NCBI GenBank assembly: GCA_021201235.1
Contig: JAJQFI010000020.1
Location: 204,256-268,255, forward strand
Reading direction: 5' to 3'
Source of the DNA: Oscillospiraceae bacterium
GTDB taxonomy: Bacteria > Bacillota > Clostridia > Oscillospirales > Ruminococcaceae
Length of the DNA: 64,000 bases
Position 1 is the stretch's first letter, and each line of letters starts with the position of its first letter. Below are positions 33,229 to 41,354 of this stretch, piece after piece. The position numbers and the translations under genes are program-made. The notes beneath the pieces are model-generated. The model was given only the letters and a program-made list of their open reading frames with translations, was not told the DNA's origin and did not search any database.

Positions 33229-34752
33229 ATGGCTTACATTATAGGTGTAGACATTGGCACAAGCGGAACCAAAACGGTTCTGTTTGACGAAATGGGTACT
33301 GTTATCGCTTCAAAGACGATAGAATACCCGATGTATCAGCCGAAGAACGGCTATGCGGAGCAGGACCCCGCAGACTGGGCTAATGCCGCTATCGGCACAA
33401 TCAAGGCTGTCGTTGCGGAAAGCTGCGTCAAGAAGGAGGATGTCAAGGGCATCGGACTTTCGGGACAGATGCACGGTCTTGTCATGCTCGACAAGGACAA
33501 CGAGGTCATCCGTCGCTCAATCATCTGGTGCGACCAGAGAACAGCAAACGAGGTTGACGAGATGAACCGCATCCTCGGCAGAGACAATCTCATCGAAATC
33601 ACCGCTAACCCGGCACTCACCGGCTGGACCGCCGCAAAGATTCTCTGGGTCAAGAACAACGAGCCCGAGAACTACGAGCGTTGCCGCCACATCCTTCTCC
33701 CGAAGGACTATATAAGATTCGTTCTCACTCACGAATATGCGACCGAGGTTTCGGACGCTTCCGGTATGCAGTTACTCGACGTTCCGAAGAGAAACTGGTC
33801 CAACGAGGTTATCGACGCTCTCGGGTTCGACCGCTCGATGTTCGCAAACGTCTATGAATCCTGCGAAGTCACAGGTGGTCTTACGAAGGAAATCGCCGAG
33901 ACAGTCGGACTTTGCGAAGGCACACCGGTCGTCGGCGGTGCCGGAGACAATGCCGCGGCGGCAGTCGGCACAGGCGTAGTCGAGGACGGCAAGGCATTCA
34001 CGACAATCGGAACCTCCGGCGTCGTATTCGCCCACACCTCGAGCATCTCCATCGACAAGCTCGGCAGAGTCCACACCTGCTGTGCGGCTGTCCCGAACAG
34101 CTGGCACGTCATGGGCGTTACTCAGGGCGCAGGTCTTTCGCTCAAGTGGTTCAGAGACAACTTCTGCAACGCCGAGAAGGAAACCGCAAAGATGATGGAC
34201 GTCGACGCATATTACCTCATGGACAAGGAGACCGCAACCGTCCCGATTGGCGCGAACAGGCTTCTTTATCTCCCGTATCTCATGGGCGAGAGAACTCCGC
34301 ACCTCGACCCCGATGCAAGAGGCGTGTTCTTCGGACTTTCCGCTATGCACACGAAGAAGGATATGCTCAGAGCCGTTATGGAAGGCGTTTCCTACTCGCT
34401 CCGTGACTGTGTTGAGGTCTTCCGTCAGATGAACATCAACGTTTCCGACATGATGGCTTGCGGAGGCGGAGGCACCAGCCCCATCTGGAGACAGATGCTC
34501 GCAGACCTCTATAACTGCCCCGTAAAGACCGCTTCCTCGAAGGAGGGTCCCGCCCTCGGCGTTGCAATCCTCGCCGGTGTTGGCGCAGGACTCTACTCAA
34601 GCGTCCCCGAAGCCTGCCACGCAATCATCAAGACCGACAAGGTTCAGGAGCCCATCCCCGAGGATGTCCCGAAGTATGAGGAGTTCTATCAGCTCTATAC
34701 CGAGATTTACCCCGCACTCAAGGCGGAGTTCAAGAAGCTCGCCGCTTTGTGA
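33229..34752 (+). CDS. xylB: Xylulokinase
   Basis: A 507-residue FGGY-family sugar kinase that phosphorylates D-xylulose for the pentose phosphate pathway. It has the ATPase-fold start IIGVDIGTSGTKTVLFD, the xylulokinase motif LSGQMHGLVMLD, and the second-lobe GTSGVVFAHT and CGGGGTSPIWRQMLADLY. The length is normal. ATG 33229 follows GGAGGA. No xylA or transporter gene adjoins. Confidence 0.92.
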   Translation: MAYIIGVDIGTSGTKTVLFDEMGTVIASKTIEYPMYQPKNGYAEQDPADWANAAIGTIKAVVAESCVKKEDVKGIGLSGQMHGLVMLDKDNEVIRRSIIWCDQRTANEVDEMNRILGRDNLIEITANPALTGWTAAKILWVKNNEPENYERCRHILLPKDYIRFVLTHEYATEVSDASGMQLLDVPKRNWSNEVIDALGFDRSMFANVYESCEVTGGLTKEIAETVGLCEGTPVVGGAGDNAAAAVGTGVVEDGKAFTTIGTSGVVFAHTSSISIDKLGRVHTCCAAVPNSWHVMGVTQGAGLSLKWFRDNFCNAEKETAKMMDVDAYYLMDKETATVPIGANRLLYLPYLMGERTPHLDPDARGVFFGLSAMHTKKDMLRAVMEGVSYSLRDCVEVFRQMNINVSDMMACGGGGTSPIWRQMLADLYNCPVKTASSKEGPALGVAILAGVGAGLYSSVPEACHAIIKTDKVQEPIPEDVPKYEEFYQLYTEIYPALKAEFKKLAAL

Positions 34753-34767
34753 TTTAGTACAGTAGCA

Positions 34768-34799
34768 ATCGCCCACCATTATCGGTGGGCGATTTTTTT
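34768..34799 (+). terminator. Terminator after xylB
   Basis: ATCGCCCACC / GGTGGGCGAT with a 6-nt loop and a T7 run. Confidence 0.9.
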
Positions 34800-34820
34800 G
34801 CGATTTATCGTTCGATTTTC

Positions 34821-34849
34821 TTGACTTTCCCGTTCGATTAGCATATAAT
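34821..34849 (+). promoter_or_regulatory. Promoter of the Phd/PIN/kinase operon
   Basis: TTGACT, 17 bp, TATAAT, 29 bp before the antitoxin ATG. Confidence 0.75.
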
Positions 34850-34878
34850 ATAGGTAGAACATCTAAGGAGATGATAGT

Positions 34879-35094
34879 ATGACCGTTACGGCAACAGAAT
34901 TCAAAATGAATCTCGGAAAATACCTCGTTCTTGCGGAAACCGAGGACGTATTTATCTCGAAAAACGGCAAAGTAAGCGTCAAGCTTGTCAACAGCAATCA
35001 GGATAAGGTCGAGGCAATGCGGTCTCTCTTCGGCATTCTCCCGTCGGATATTTCCATTGAAGATGCCCGGGAAGAGAGGCTCGGGAAGATATGA
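34879..35094 (+). CDS. Phd/YefM-like antitoxin
   Basis: A 71-residue protein with the N-terminal Phd/YefM DNA-binding pattern (TVTATEFKMNLGKYLVLAETEDVFISKNGK) and a variable C-terminus that would wrap the toxin. It binds and neutralises the PIN toxin and usually represses the operon. AAGGAGATG precedes the ATG. Its TGA overlaps the toxin ATG. Confidence 0.85.
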   Translation: MTVTATEFKMNLGKYLVLAETEDVFISKNGKVSVKLVNSNQDKVEAMRSLFGILPSDISIEDAREERLGKI

Positions 35095-35516
35095 ACGTTC
35101 TGGTCGATACCTGCGTCATCATCGACGCTCTCGCCAACCGTGAGCCGTTTGCTAAAGACGCCCAGGCACTTTGTCTTTCCGTTGCAAACGATGAAATCAC
35201 AGGCTTTATCCCCGCGAAATCCGTTGCGGACATCTACTATATCATGCACAAGTGCTTCCACAGCGATTCGCAGACCCGGGAACTGCTGAAAAAGCTCTTT
35301 ATGTCCTTCGGCATTCTCGACACCACTGCCCTTGACTGCCGCAACGCCATGACCTCCCCGATTTCCGACTTTGAAGACGCCATCCTCGCCGAAACCGCCT
35401 ATAGATGCGGTGTGGATTACATCGTCACGAGGAATACGCGTGACTTCGCCCGCTCCGTTGTGCCGGTGGTGACGGCTGGGGAGATTATGGAGATGTGTGG
35501 GGATGATTCATTATGA
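35091..35516 (+). CDS. PIN-domain toxin ribonuclease
   Basis: A 141-residue PIN-domain protein, VapC-like. Candidate metal-binding acids are Asp6 (NVLVDTC), Asp96 in SDFEDAI and Asp109/Asp118 in GVDYIVTRNTRDF. PIN toxins cleave RNA. It overlaps the antitoxin by 4 bp and the kinase gene by 4 bp, so all three are coupled. Confidence 0.87.
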   Translation: MNVLVDTCVIIDALANREPFAKDAQALCLSVANDEITGFIPAKSVADIYYIMHKCFHSDSQTRELLKKLFMSFGILDTTALDCRNAMTSPISDFEDAILAETAYRCGVDYIVTRNTRDFARSVVPVVTAGEIMEMCGDDSL

Positions 35517-36400
35517 CCGAAAATCGTAATCTTACCGCCGAGGAATGGGCGGAATTTGCAAGGGTATTTGAGAAAGCCGGGGTTTACAGCCCCGATTCGG
35601 TGCGGAGATTCGTTGACACCCGCCTCAGCAAAATATATGACGTCTTCCTGCTGAACGGCAAGCTTGTTTTGAAGAAATCCGACCGCGACAAGGAGAAGTT
35701 TGAGCGGTACTTTGCCGGTCACGACTTCTCGGTCCCGCCGATTGTCTCAAGCTTTCAGATTGGCGACGACTGCTGGGTGACTATGCCATATATAGACGGC
35801 ACGGATGCAAGAGATTGCTCGCCCAAGGATGCCGGGAGAGTCGGCAGGGAGCTCGCGAAAATTCAGAGCTACTACCTCGGCACCGGTACCAATCCCGACG
35901 GGTGCAAAAGCTACTTCGGCCGCAAGGTTCTTCGTTTCTGGGAGAAGAGCCGCAAATATTTCCCCGGATACAGCGACATTTTTGAAGCAATCGAAGCCCG
36001 CTTCTTTTCGGCTCCGCGGACACTCATCCACGACGATTTTCTCCCGATAAACGCCCTTCTGGATGGCGAAAACGCCTGGCTCATCGACTGGACGTATGCC
36101 GACATTCTCCCCTACTTTCTGGATTTGGGGCGGTTTGCCTTTGTCGGGTACGAAGATGGCAAGCTGTACATCTCCGCCGATTCCGCAAAGGCGTTTCTTG
36201 AAGCTTACTACGAAGAAATGCGTCGGAATCCCCGGTTCACAGTCGACAAGCAGGAATTCTCCCGCGACGTCGCCATCTCCGCCTTCTGCCAGTACTCGAT
36301 GTTTGTATATTTCAAAGACGAGGAAAAAGTATCTGAATCCGAAGATTATCGGATGCTCGGGGAGATTCTTGGGTATCTTGGCAAGGCTTCAAAGGCGTAA
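35513..36400 (+). CDS. Aminoglycoside-phosphotransferase-like small-molecule kinase
   Basis: A 295-residue protein of the APH/choline-kinase fold. The catalytic loop LIHDDFLPIN (His173-Asn180) and the metal Asp in LIDWTYAD (Asp192) are present; the Lys-containing strand LVLKK (51-55) may bind ATP. The substrate is unknown; antibiotics, homoserine or other small molecules are phosphorylated by relatives. Its ATG overlaps the PIN toxin TGA, placing a kinase inside a toxin-antitoxin operon, and a terminator follows. Confidence 0.78.
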   Translation: MTENRNLTAEEWAEFARVFEKAGVYSPDSVRRFVDTRLSKIYDVFLLNGKLVLKKSDRDKEKFERYFAGHDFSVPPIVSSFQIGDDCWVTMPYIDGTDARDCSPKDAGRVGRELAKIQSYYLGTGTNPDGCKSYFGRKVLRFWEKSRKYFPGYSDIFEAIEARFFSAPRTLIHDDFLPINALLDGENAWLIDWTYADILPYFLDLGRFAFVGYEDGKLYISADSAKAFLEAYYEEMRRNPRFTVDKQEFSRDVAISAFCQYSMFVYFKDEEKVSESEDYRMLGEILGYLGKASKA

Positions 36401-36407
36401 TAATTAC

Positions 36408-36439
36408 AAAAGCGCACCAATCGACATGGTGCGCTTTTT
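36408..36439 (+). terminator. Terminator of the Phd/PIN/kinase operon
   Basis: AAAAGCGCACCA / TGGTGCGCTTTT, directly before the next consensus promoter. Confidence 0.9.
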
Positions 36440-36440
36440 A

Positions 36441-36469
36441 TTGACAATATTTTTAGTTTGTGATATAAT
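36441..36469 (+). promoter_or_regulatory. Consensus promoter of the small toxin mRNA
   Basis: TTGACA, 17 bp, TATAAT, a perfect consensus. The transcript would begin near the 13-bp terminal repeat ATGACATGAGGAG (36474-36486). Confidence 0.9.
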
Positions 36470-36526
36470 GCTTATGACATGAGGAGTGACGGTAAACCTC
36501 TTATCTTTTTAGAGGGAGGTGATAAC

Positions 36527-36613
36527 GTGTCGATTTTAGAAGTCATTGCACTGCTGAATCTGCTCGCCGTTGTTATCTTCGGAGTCATCGGAGTTTTCCA
36601 GGCAAAGAAATAA
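36527..36613 (+). CDS. Small hydrophobic peptide, probable type I toxin
   Basis: A 28-residue peptide from GTG 36527 with a strong ribosome site (GAGGGAGGTGAT). It is one membrane helix (about residues 5-24: EVIALLNLLAVVIFGVIGVF) with a Lys-Lys end. This resembles the holin-like or Fst/TxpA-type toxins whose mRNA is silenced by an antisense RNA. The hairpin AAACTG-CTGGAA-CAGTTT (36678-36695) follows as a likely terminator. No similarity search was possible. Confidence 0.72.
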   Translation: MSILEVIALLNLLAVVIFGVIGVFQAKK

Positions 36614-36706
36614 CCGCTACCTAGACTAGTGGTTGGCGGTCAATCTACAAGCATATTGTTTTAGAGGTTGTACCCCAAACTGCTGGAACAGTTTTGTCTC
36701 CTCATG
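36614..36706 (-). ncRNA. Predicted antisense RNA (antitoxin) to the small toxin mRNA
   Basis: Transcription from the perfect minus-strand promoter at 36712-36740 would start near 36706 and run opposite to the 3' part of the toxin mRNA. The RNA would begin with the same ATGAGGAG sequence as the toxin mRNA. Its 3' end is not visible as a strong hairpin; the extent given stops at the toxin stop codon and is a guess. Confidence 0.55.
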
Positions 36707-36711
36707 TCATT

Positions 36712-36740
36712 ATTATACGTCATTCATCCCTCTTTGTCAA
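36712..36740 (-). promoter_or_regulatory. Consensus promoter of the antisense RNA
   Basis: Minus strand TTGACA, 17 bp, TATAAT, identical in spacing and boxes to the sense promoter. Confidence 0.88.
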
Positions 36741-36889
36741 GAGGCTTTTTTATTTTAACCCCCAATCCCCTCCCCGCATAAAATGAACCAAGCTTCCGTT
36801 TTCTCCCCGACGGGGCTGAATAAACGGCTTTGATGTCGTCAACAATATGAGTACAAAAGCGTTTATTCATCGAAAGGAATGGTGATTTT

Positions 36890-37243
36890 ATGTCAATGCC
36901 GGTGTCGGTATACAGAGGAGAGATTTATTATGCTGACCTGAGCCCAGTGGTCGGGTCGGAGCAAGGCGGAATCCGTCCCGTACTTATAGTTCAGAACGAC
37001 GTCGGGAACCGTCATTCGCCAACGGTCATCGCCGCCGCTATCACAAGTCAACGGGAAAAGACCCACCTACCGACGCATATCGAGATAGACTCGAACTCCT
37101 GCGGACTCGCGAAGGACAGCATTGTCCTTCTGGAGCAGATTCGCACGATAGACAAGAAGCGCCTGAAGGAGCGCATGGGAGTTTTGGACCAGACCTCTAT
37201 GGACAAAATAAATCAGGCACTCGCCGTGAGTTTAGGAATGTAG
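36890..37243 (+). CDS. MazF/NdoA-type endoribonuclease toxin
   Basis: A 117-residue PemK/MazF protein. The start has VYRGEIYYADLSPVVGSEQGGIRP with the conserved Arg, the centre VIAAAITSQ, and the end QIRTIDKKRL, typical of EndoA of Firmicutes. MazF cleaves mRNA at short sites. A purine-rich AAAGGAATGG precedes the ATG. No antitoxin gene lies directly upstream, unlike the usual ndoAI-ndoA pair; the antitoxin may be elsewhere. The stop is TAG. Confidence 0.9.
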   Translation: MSMPVSVYRGEIYYADLSPVVGSEQGGIRPVLIVQNDVGNRHSPTVIAAAITSQREKTHLPTHIEIDSNSCGLAKDSIVLLEQIRTIDKKRLKERMGVLDQTSMDKINQALAVSLGM

Positions 37244-37286
37244 CACTTTGCGGAGCATAGCGAAGCAAAGTGTGTGCCCGAACGGC

Positions 37287-38147
37287 TTATTTCTCTAAAT
37301 CCTTGAGCGCCTTGAGCTCTTCGCGGGAGACCTTTATAACCGCATCCTTGATGACGGTCAGCTTGTCCCGTTCGAAGACGGTTGTGTCCTCGGCACCGTC
37401 AAGCTTGACGGTTATCTTGCCGGAAATCAGGTTCGCGTCGGTGACGGTTCCCTTGCCCGAAGGAGTGTTGACGAGCGCGCCGACCTTGGGGGTAATCTTC
37501 AAGAGCTCCTCATAGCCGTCCTGCTCGTACTTGAGGCAGCACATGAGCCTTCCGCAGGCTCCCGAAATCTTTGTCGGATTGAGGGACAAGCCCTGCTCCT
37601 TCGCCATGCGGATTGAAACCGGTTGGAACTCGCCGAGGAAGCTCGCACAGCAGAACTGCCTGCCGCAGACTCCAAAGCCGCCCATCATCTTGGCTTCGTC
37701 TCTGACGCCAATCTGCCGAAGCTCGATTCTCGTGTGGAAGACGGACGCCAGATCCTTTACGAGCTCGCGGAAGTCAACGCGGTTCTCCGCAGTGAAGTAG
37801 AAGAGGAGCTTCGAATTGTCGAAGGTGCACTCAACGTCGACGAGGTTCATCTTGAGCCCATAGTGGGCAATCTTTCTCTCGCAGATGTCGGCGGCGTCGA
37901 CCTCTTTTATCTTGTTCCGTTCAATCTGTTTGAAATCGTCCTCTGTGGCGATTCTTATGATAGTTTTGAGAGGCGGAACAATCTCCGAGTCCTCGAACAT
38001 TTTGTTGGCGAGCACGACGCTTCCGCACTCAACGCCCCGGGCGGTCTCGACAATTACCTTCGTCCCGACGGGAATCTGTGCTCCGTCCGGCGAGAAGTAA
38101 TAGACCTTCCCGACGCTCTTAAATCTTACTCCGATTATTTCAGTCAT
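37287..38147 (-). CDS. ricT: PSP1-domain protein RicT (YaaT)
   Basis: A 286-residue PSP1 protein. Cys-rich motifs CGRQFCC and ACGRLMCCLKYE are those that bind an iron-sulfur cluster in the RicAFT complex of Bacillus, which steers RNase Y and affects sporulation and competence. ATG 38147 with GGGGAG upstream is preferred to GTG 38165. In Bacillus ricT follows holB directly; here an interrupted regulator gene separates them. Confidence 0.9.
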   Translation of the reverse strand: MTEIIGVRFKSVGKVYYFSPDGAQIPVGTKVIVETARGVECGSVVLANKMFEDSEIVPPLKTIIRIATEDDFKQIERNKIKEVDAADICERKIAHYGLKMNLVDVECTFDNSKLLFYFTAENRVDFRELVKDLASVFHTRIELRQIGVRDEAKMMGGFGVCGRQFCCASFLGEFQPVSIRMAKEQGLSLNPTKISGACGRLMCCLKYEQDGYEELLKITPKVGALVNTPSGKGTVTDANLISGKITVKLDGAEDTTVFERDKLTVIKDAVIKVSREELKALKDLEK

Positions 38148-38209
38148 TTCCGTTCTCCCCGCCACTTGGCGGGGTCCTTTCTTATATACTTAAACTTGTA
38201 TAAATTATA

Positions 38210-38611
38210 TCAATCGCCGGTCTTGTCATACGGCGGCAATATTACCCATTTGCCTTTCTGATTGTTACCCTCTCTTTTGATTACTCCCTTACTACGCAAT
38301 TTCTTCATGTAAAACTTAACATAGTCAGTGCTTCTGCCTATTTTCTTGGCAATCTGAGGCTGGCTTAAAGTACAATCTTCTCGTATAATATCAAGAATTT
38401 GCATTGCAATAGTATCTTGGGTAGTGATTTCTTGAGCTTGGGTAGTGATTTTTTGAGCTTGGGTAGTATCTTGGGTAGTTTGGGTGCACTCTTCATGAGT
38501 TTGGGTGGGGTTGTCAATCTCCATAGGCTTCAGGCTTTTGAATTCCACTATGAACTCGCCACTCGTAATTCTGTACTCCGGTGGCGTGTTCCCTGCGTTC
38601 TCACAACTCAT
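38210..38611 (-). CDS. C-terminal part of an interrupted AlbA_2/ATPase regulator
   Basis: A 133-codon frame in phase with the next entry upstream, from which it is separated by a TAG (38636-38638). It begins with the family's usual continuation (MSCENAGNTPPEYRI, then EFIVEFKSL). A repetitive Thr/Gln stretch (TTQ, AQ and ITTQ units) follows, encoded by tandem GGGTAGT-type repeats, then a C-terminal winged helix (LSQPQIAKKIGRSTDYVKFY). It probably is not made as a separate protein unless translation restarts. Confidence 0.7.
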   Translation of the reverse strand: MSCENAGNTPPEYRITSGEFIVEFKSLKPMEIDNPTQTHEECTQTTQDTTQAQKITTQAQEITTQDTIAMQILDIIREDCTLSQPQIAKKIGRSTDYVKFYMKKLRSKGVIKREGNNQKGKWVILPPYDKTGD

Positions 38612-38635
38612 TTTTATCTTCTCTATGCCTCTTCC

Positions 38636-39628
38636 CTACGATTCTATGAGTTCCGCACGGAAGAATGTATTTGCAATCATCGGGTTATACGGTCTCGAAC
38701 GGTGCTTTCCCATCAAATCGTCTACTGTCCAGTCATCGGGAAAAACACAATCATTCGCAATATACAGCTTATCCCGATACACGCTTATCTGAATCGGAAT
38801 CAGCGCGCCGTAGAATTTATGCGCTATGGCATTGAAAACCGCCTCTCGAATGGCTTCCTTCGGATAGGGATAGGTCTCTACTCTCGTAATACCTTCATAG
38901 GTTATGTCAGCCCTGAGATACTTGGTATAAATCAAATCCACTACTTTGTCAGCCTGCTCCATGAGTGAACCGTGAATTTCGTCCTGATACCTGAGGTCGG
39001 CATCATTCTCGAAAAATCCGATTTTCACATATGCGCCCGGAATCCATTTCTCGGGATTGTGATGAAACAGCAAAACTCCGGCACGCTTGATTGCTCCGTT
39101 TTCGGTAAGGTTAAGACTGTTCAAAAGCTCTTCGTTGGAAAGTGCAACCGAGCTCTGATCCATTCTTCCACTGCGGACGGCATATTCTCTGAAAATATCG
39201 AAGCTGTCATTACGCATTTCCCTGACAGTGACATTGTCAATAGTGACACTGTCCCATGTAATACCCGTCTTCTTCAAGAGAAACTGATTCAATGCCTGCC
39301 CCGTCAACTGCTGTTTGGTGCTTCCGCTCCGATAATGATACTCGCCTTTATAGTTAATCGGATATGTGCTCGGGTGGACGCTGATTTCGATGCAATCTTT
39401 ATCGTCTTTTGAAAGGAGGTTGACATCGGCTACTATTTCCAGAGTGGTCTGAATTTTATTCGGTATCTCTTCGAGAAGCTTTTTGCTGTCCGAAACTCCG
39501 ACAGCTTCGCCGGAATCGTTTATGCCGATATAGATTTTACCTCCCTGTGCATTGGCAAATCCGCAAACCCATTTGAGATATTCATCCCGCCAGGATTCCT
39601 TCCATTCAATATTCTGATTTTCCGACAT
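38636..39628 (-). CDS. N-terminal part of an interrupted AlbA_2/ATPase regulator
   Basis: A 330-residue frame. The AlbA_2 domain (about 1-120; EWKESWRDEYLKWVCGFANAQGG) and a GHKL-type ATPase-like region (about 260-325; EAIREAVFNAIAHKFYG) mark the family of putative DNA-binding transcriptional regulators, normally about 450-480 residues. The frame ends …LIES-TAG-GRGIEKI, where relatives have LIESWGRGI, so TGG has become TAG. The frame then stays open to 38210. AAGGAGG precedes the ATG. It lies between holB and ricT, normally neighbours. Confidence 0.8.
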   Translation of the reverse strand: MSENQNIEWKESWRDEYLKWVCGFANAQGGKIYIGINDSGEAVGVSDSKKLLEEIPNKIQTTLEIVADVNLLSKDDKDCIEISVHPSTYPINYKGEYHYRSGSTKQQLTGQALNQFLLKKTGITWDSVTIDNVTVREMRNDSFDIFREYAVRSGRMDQSSVALSNEELLNSLNLTENGAIKRAGVLLFHHNPEKWIPGAYVKIGFFENDADLRYQDEIHGSLMEQADKVVDLIYTKYLRADITYEGITRVETYPYPKEAIREAVFNAIAHKFYGALIPIQISVYRDKLYIANDCVFPDDWTVDDLMGKHRSRPYNPMIANTFFRAELIES

Positions 39629-39663
39629 CAGATTGCGTCCTCCTTCCCGATTGTTTTATTCAC

Positions 39664-40623
39664 TCACGTTCTCCCAACCAACTTCCCGCACAAATCCGAC
39701 ATGGTGAGTCCGACGCTTGCGTTGCCCTTAAGCTTCTGCAAAGCCTCGAGTGCCCTGTCGTACATAGTCATGAGCGCTTTGCCGCTTATCGTTTCGCTCA
39801 GATTCCGGGCTTCGGCGGCATAGAAGCTTGCGTCCTCGTAACCCTGTTTGCGCTTTATCGCTTCGGAGAGGACTTTCGAGAGCTCGGTTGTGAGTTCCGT
39901 TGCCGTCGCACGGTCGGCTTCGTTCAGGATTTTCAGGAGTGCGTATTCGTCCGATTTAGCCAGTGCTTCCGACGCCGATTTTACTCTTAAATAGAGCTCG
40001 TCGCTCCCGCCGTTCAGGTATTCGATGCACGCTCCGATGTTGCCGCCAAGGAGTCCGTAAGCCCGCTCGGCGTCTTCTTTCGAAATTCCTCTCTCCGAAA
40101 GAGCCGCAATCGTGTCTTCTCTAGAAGCTTCCGGCACATTAATCACAATTGCCCTCGAGCGAACCGTCGGAAGGACGTTCTCCCGCTTCTCGGCGGTCAT
40201 AATGATGATGACGTGGTCGGGAGGCTCCTCGAAAATCTTGAGAAGTGTATTCTGCGCCGCGGGGAGAGCCTTGTCGATGTCCGGCAGGATGTAAATCTTG
40301 TAGCCGCCCTCGTTCGAGGCAATATATGCGTCGCTGATGAGGGGTCTGAGGTCGTCGGCGCGATAGTTGCCCGACTTTCCGCTCGCCGAGACGATTATCA
40401 CGTCCGGGTGTGCGTCGTTCAGAATCGTCCGGCAGTCTTTGCAGGTTCCGCAAGGGACTTCCCCCTGACTTCTGCAAAGAATCTCGAGCGCCATATATTT
40501 CGCCGCCGTCTTCTTGCCGACGCCCTTGTCTCCTACGAGCAGGAACGAATGGCAGAGGCGGTCGCACTGTCTCATCGAGAGAACGAGCCCCGAGATGTTA
40601 TCTTTTGAATAAAGCCGTAGCAT
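39664..40623 (-). CDS. holB: DNA polymerase III subunit delta'
   Basis: A 319-residue clamp-loader ATPase-like subunit. It has a P-loop (GDKGVGKKTAAK, near 28), a zinc-binding Cys cluster (CRSQGEVPCGTCKDC), and the helicase-like DIDKALPAAQNTLLKIFEEPP motif. It loads the sliding clamp with gamma/tau and delta. It overlaps darA by one to three bases. Confidence 0.93.
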   Translation of the reverse strand: MLRLYSKDNISGLVLSMRQCDRLCHSFLLVGDKGVGKKTAAKYMALEILCRSQGEVPCGTCKDCRTILNDAHPDVIIVSASGKSGNYRADDLRPLISDAYIASNEGGYKIYILPDIDKALPAAQNTLLKIFEEPPDHVIIIMTAEKRENVLPTVRSRAIVINVPEASREDTIAALSERGISKEDAERAYGLLGGNIGACIEYLNGGSDELYLRVKSASEALAKSDEYALLKILNEADRATATELTTELSKVLSEAIKRKQGYEDASFYAAEARNLSETISGKALMTMYDRALEALQKLKGNASVGLTMSDLCGKLVGRT

Positions 40624-40940
40624 CAGAACTTCTCGAACCGGTCGACGTCGGTGACGAAGATTGTCGCACCGCCGATTGTGATCTCGAGCGGCTTCGCGGC
40701 GAAGTTGCCCCTGACAGCCGTCATCGGGACGCTCTGCTTGCGCTTGCGGCAGTTGTGCTTGATTATTTCAATGCAGTCCTCAAGCTTTTCATCGTCAACG
40801 CAGATTAAAAGCGTCGAGTTCCCCGAACGCAGGAAGCCGCCGGTGGACGAGAGCCTTGTAGACTGAAATCCGGCAGTGTTAAGGGCATCCGAAACGCCTC
40901 TGAAATCGTCATCGTTTATAACAGCAAATATCAGCTTCAT
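40623..40940 (-). CDS. darA: Cyclic-di-AMP receptor DarA/PstA
   Basis: A 105-residue PII-like protein (MKLIFAVINDDDFRGVSDAL…STGGFLRSGNSTLLI…GGATIFVTDVDRFEKF). Relatives bind cyclic-di-AMP and signal it by an unknown route. The order darA-holB-ricT matches Bacillus yaaQ-holB-yaaT. Confidence 0.92.
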   Translation of the reverse strand: MKLIFAVINDDDFRGVSDALNTAGFQSTRLSSTGGFLRSGNSTLLICVDDEKLEDCIEIIKHNCRKRKQSVPMTAVRGNFAAKPLEITIGGATIFVTDVDRFEKF

Positions 40941-40976
40941 GTAATCAGGCTCCTTAGGATAACTATTAATAGTTCT

Positions 40977-41005
40977 ATTATAACACAGCGTTTGAAAAAA
41001 TGCAA
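40977..41005 (-). promoter_or_regulatory. Promoter of darA-holB
   Basis: Minus strand TTGCAT, 17 bp, TATAAT, about 37 bp before the darA ATG. Confidence 0.75.
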
Positions 41006-41035
41006 CGATTCGCCCGTGTTTTTAAAATATCACGC

Positions 41036-41227
41036 TCAAAGATATTTCCGCATGGCGATGATGTCCTCTAAAATCTCGAATCTTTCGACATCCGCGGCGT
41101 AGATTCGCCTTTGCAAGGATTTCCGCTCGTTCACGTCCCTTTCCGTTTCGAGCTGAGCCTTGAGCTTTTCAAGGTGCTCCCCGAGCCGAACCGCTTCTTT
41201 TTCATAACTCTCAATCAAATCTTTCAA
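41036..41227 (-). CDS. Small coiled-coil protein of unknown function
   Basis: 63 residues, almost wholly a charged amphipathic helix (LIESYEKEAVRLGEHLEKL…). TTG 41227 is preferred, because GGAGG lies 7 bases upstream; an in-frame ATG at 41242 would put that site inside the gene. No family assigned. Confidence 0.6.
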   Translation of the reverse strand: MKDLIESYEKEAVRLGEHLEKLKAQLETERDVNERKSLQRRIYAADVERFEILEDIIAMRKYL

Positions 41228-41354
41228 ATATTCTACCTCCATAAAATTTAGAACTTCTGTTCTTCAATTTCAATGATAGCAGAAAATTTGTTTTTGTCAA
41301 ACGAAGTTAGGGTAAATCTTCGGACTGATTGCAAAAATTTTTTCGAAGTTGGGA

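Larger units (their letters stand above)
36474..36710. repeat. 13-bp inverted repeats bounding the type I toxin locus
   Basis: ATGACATGAGGAG (36474-36486) and its exact reverse complement CTCCTCATGTCAT (36698-36710) flank the toxin frame. Each repeat lies just inside one of two convergent promoters, so both RNAs share a 5' sequence and each can pair its own ends. Confidence 0.9.
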
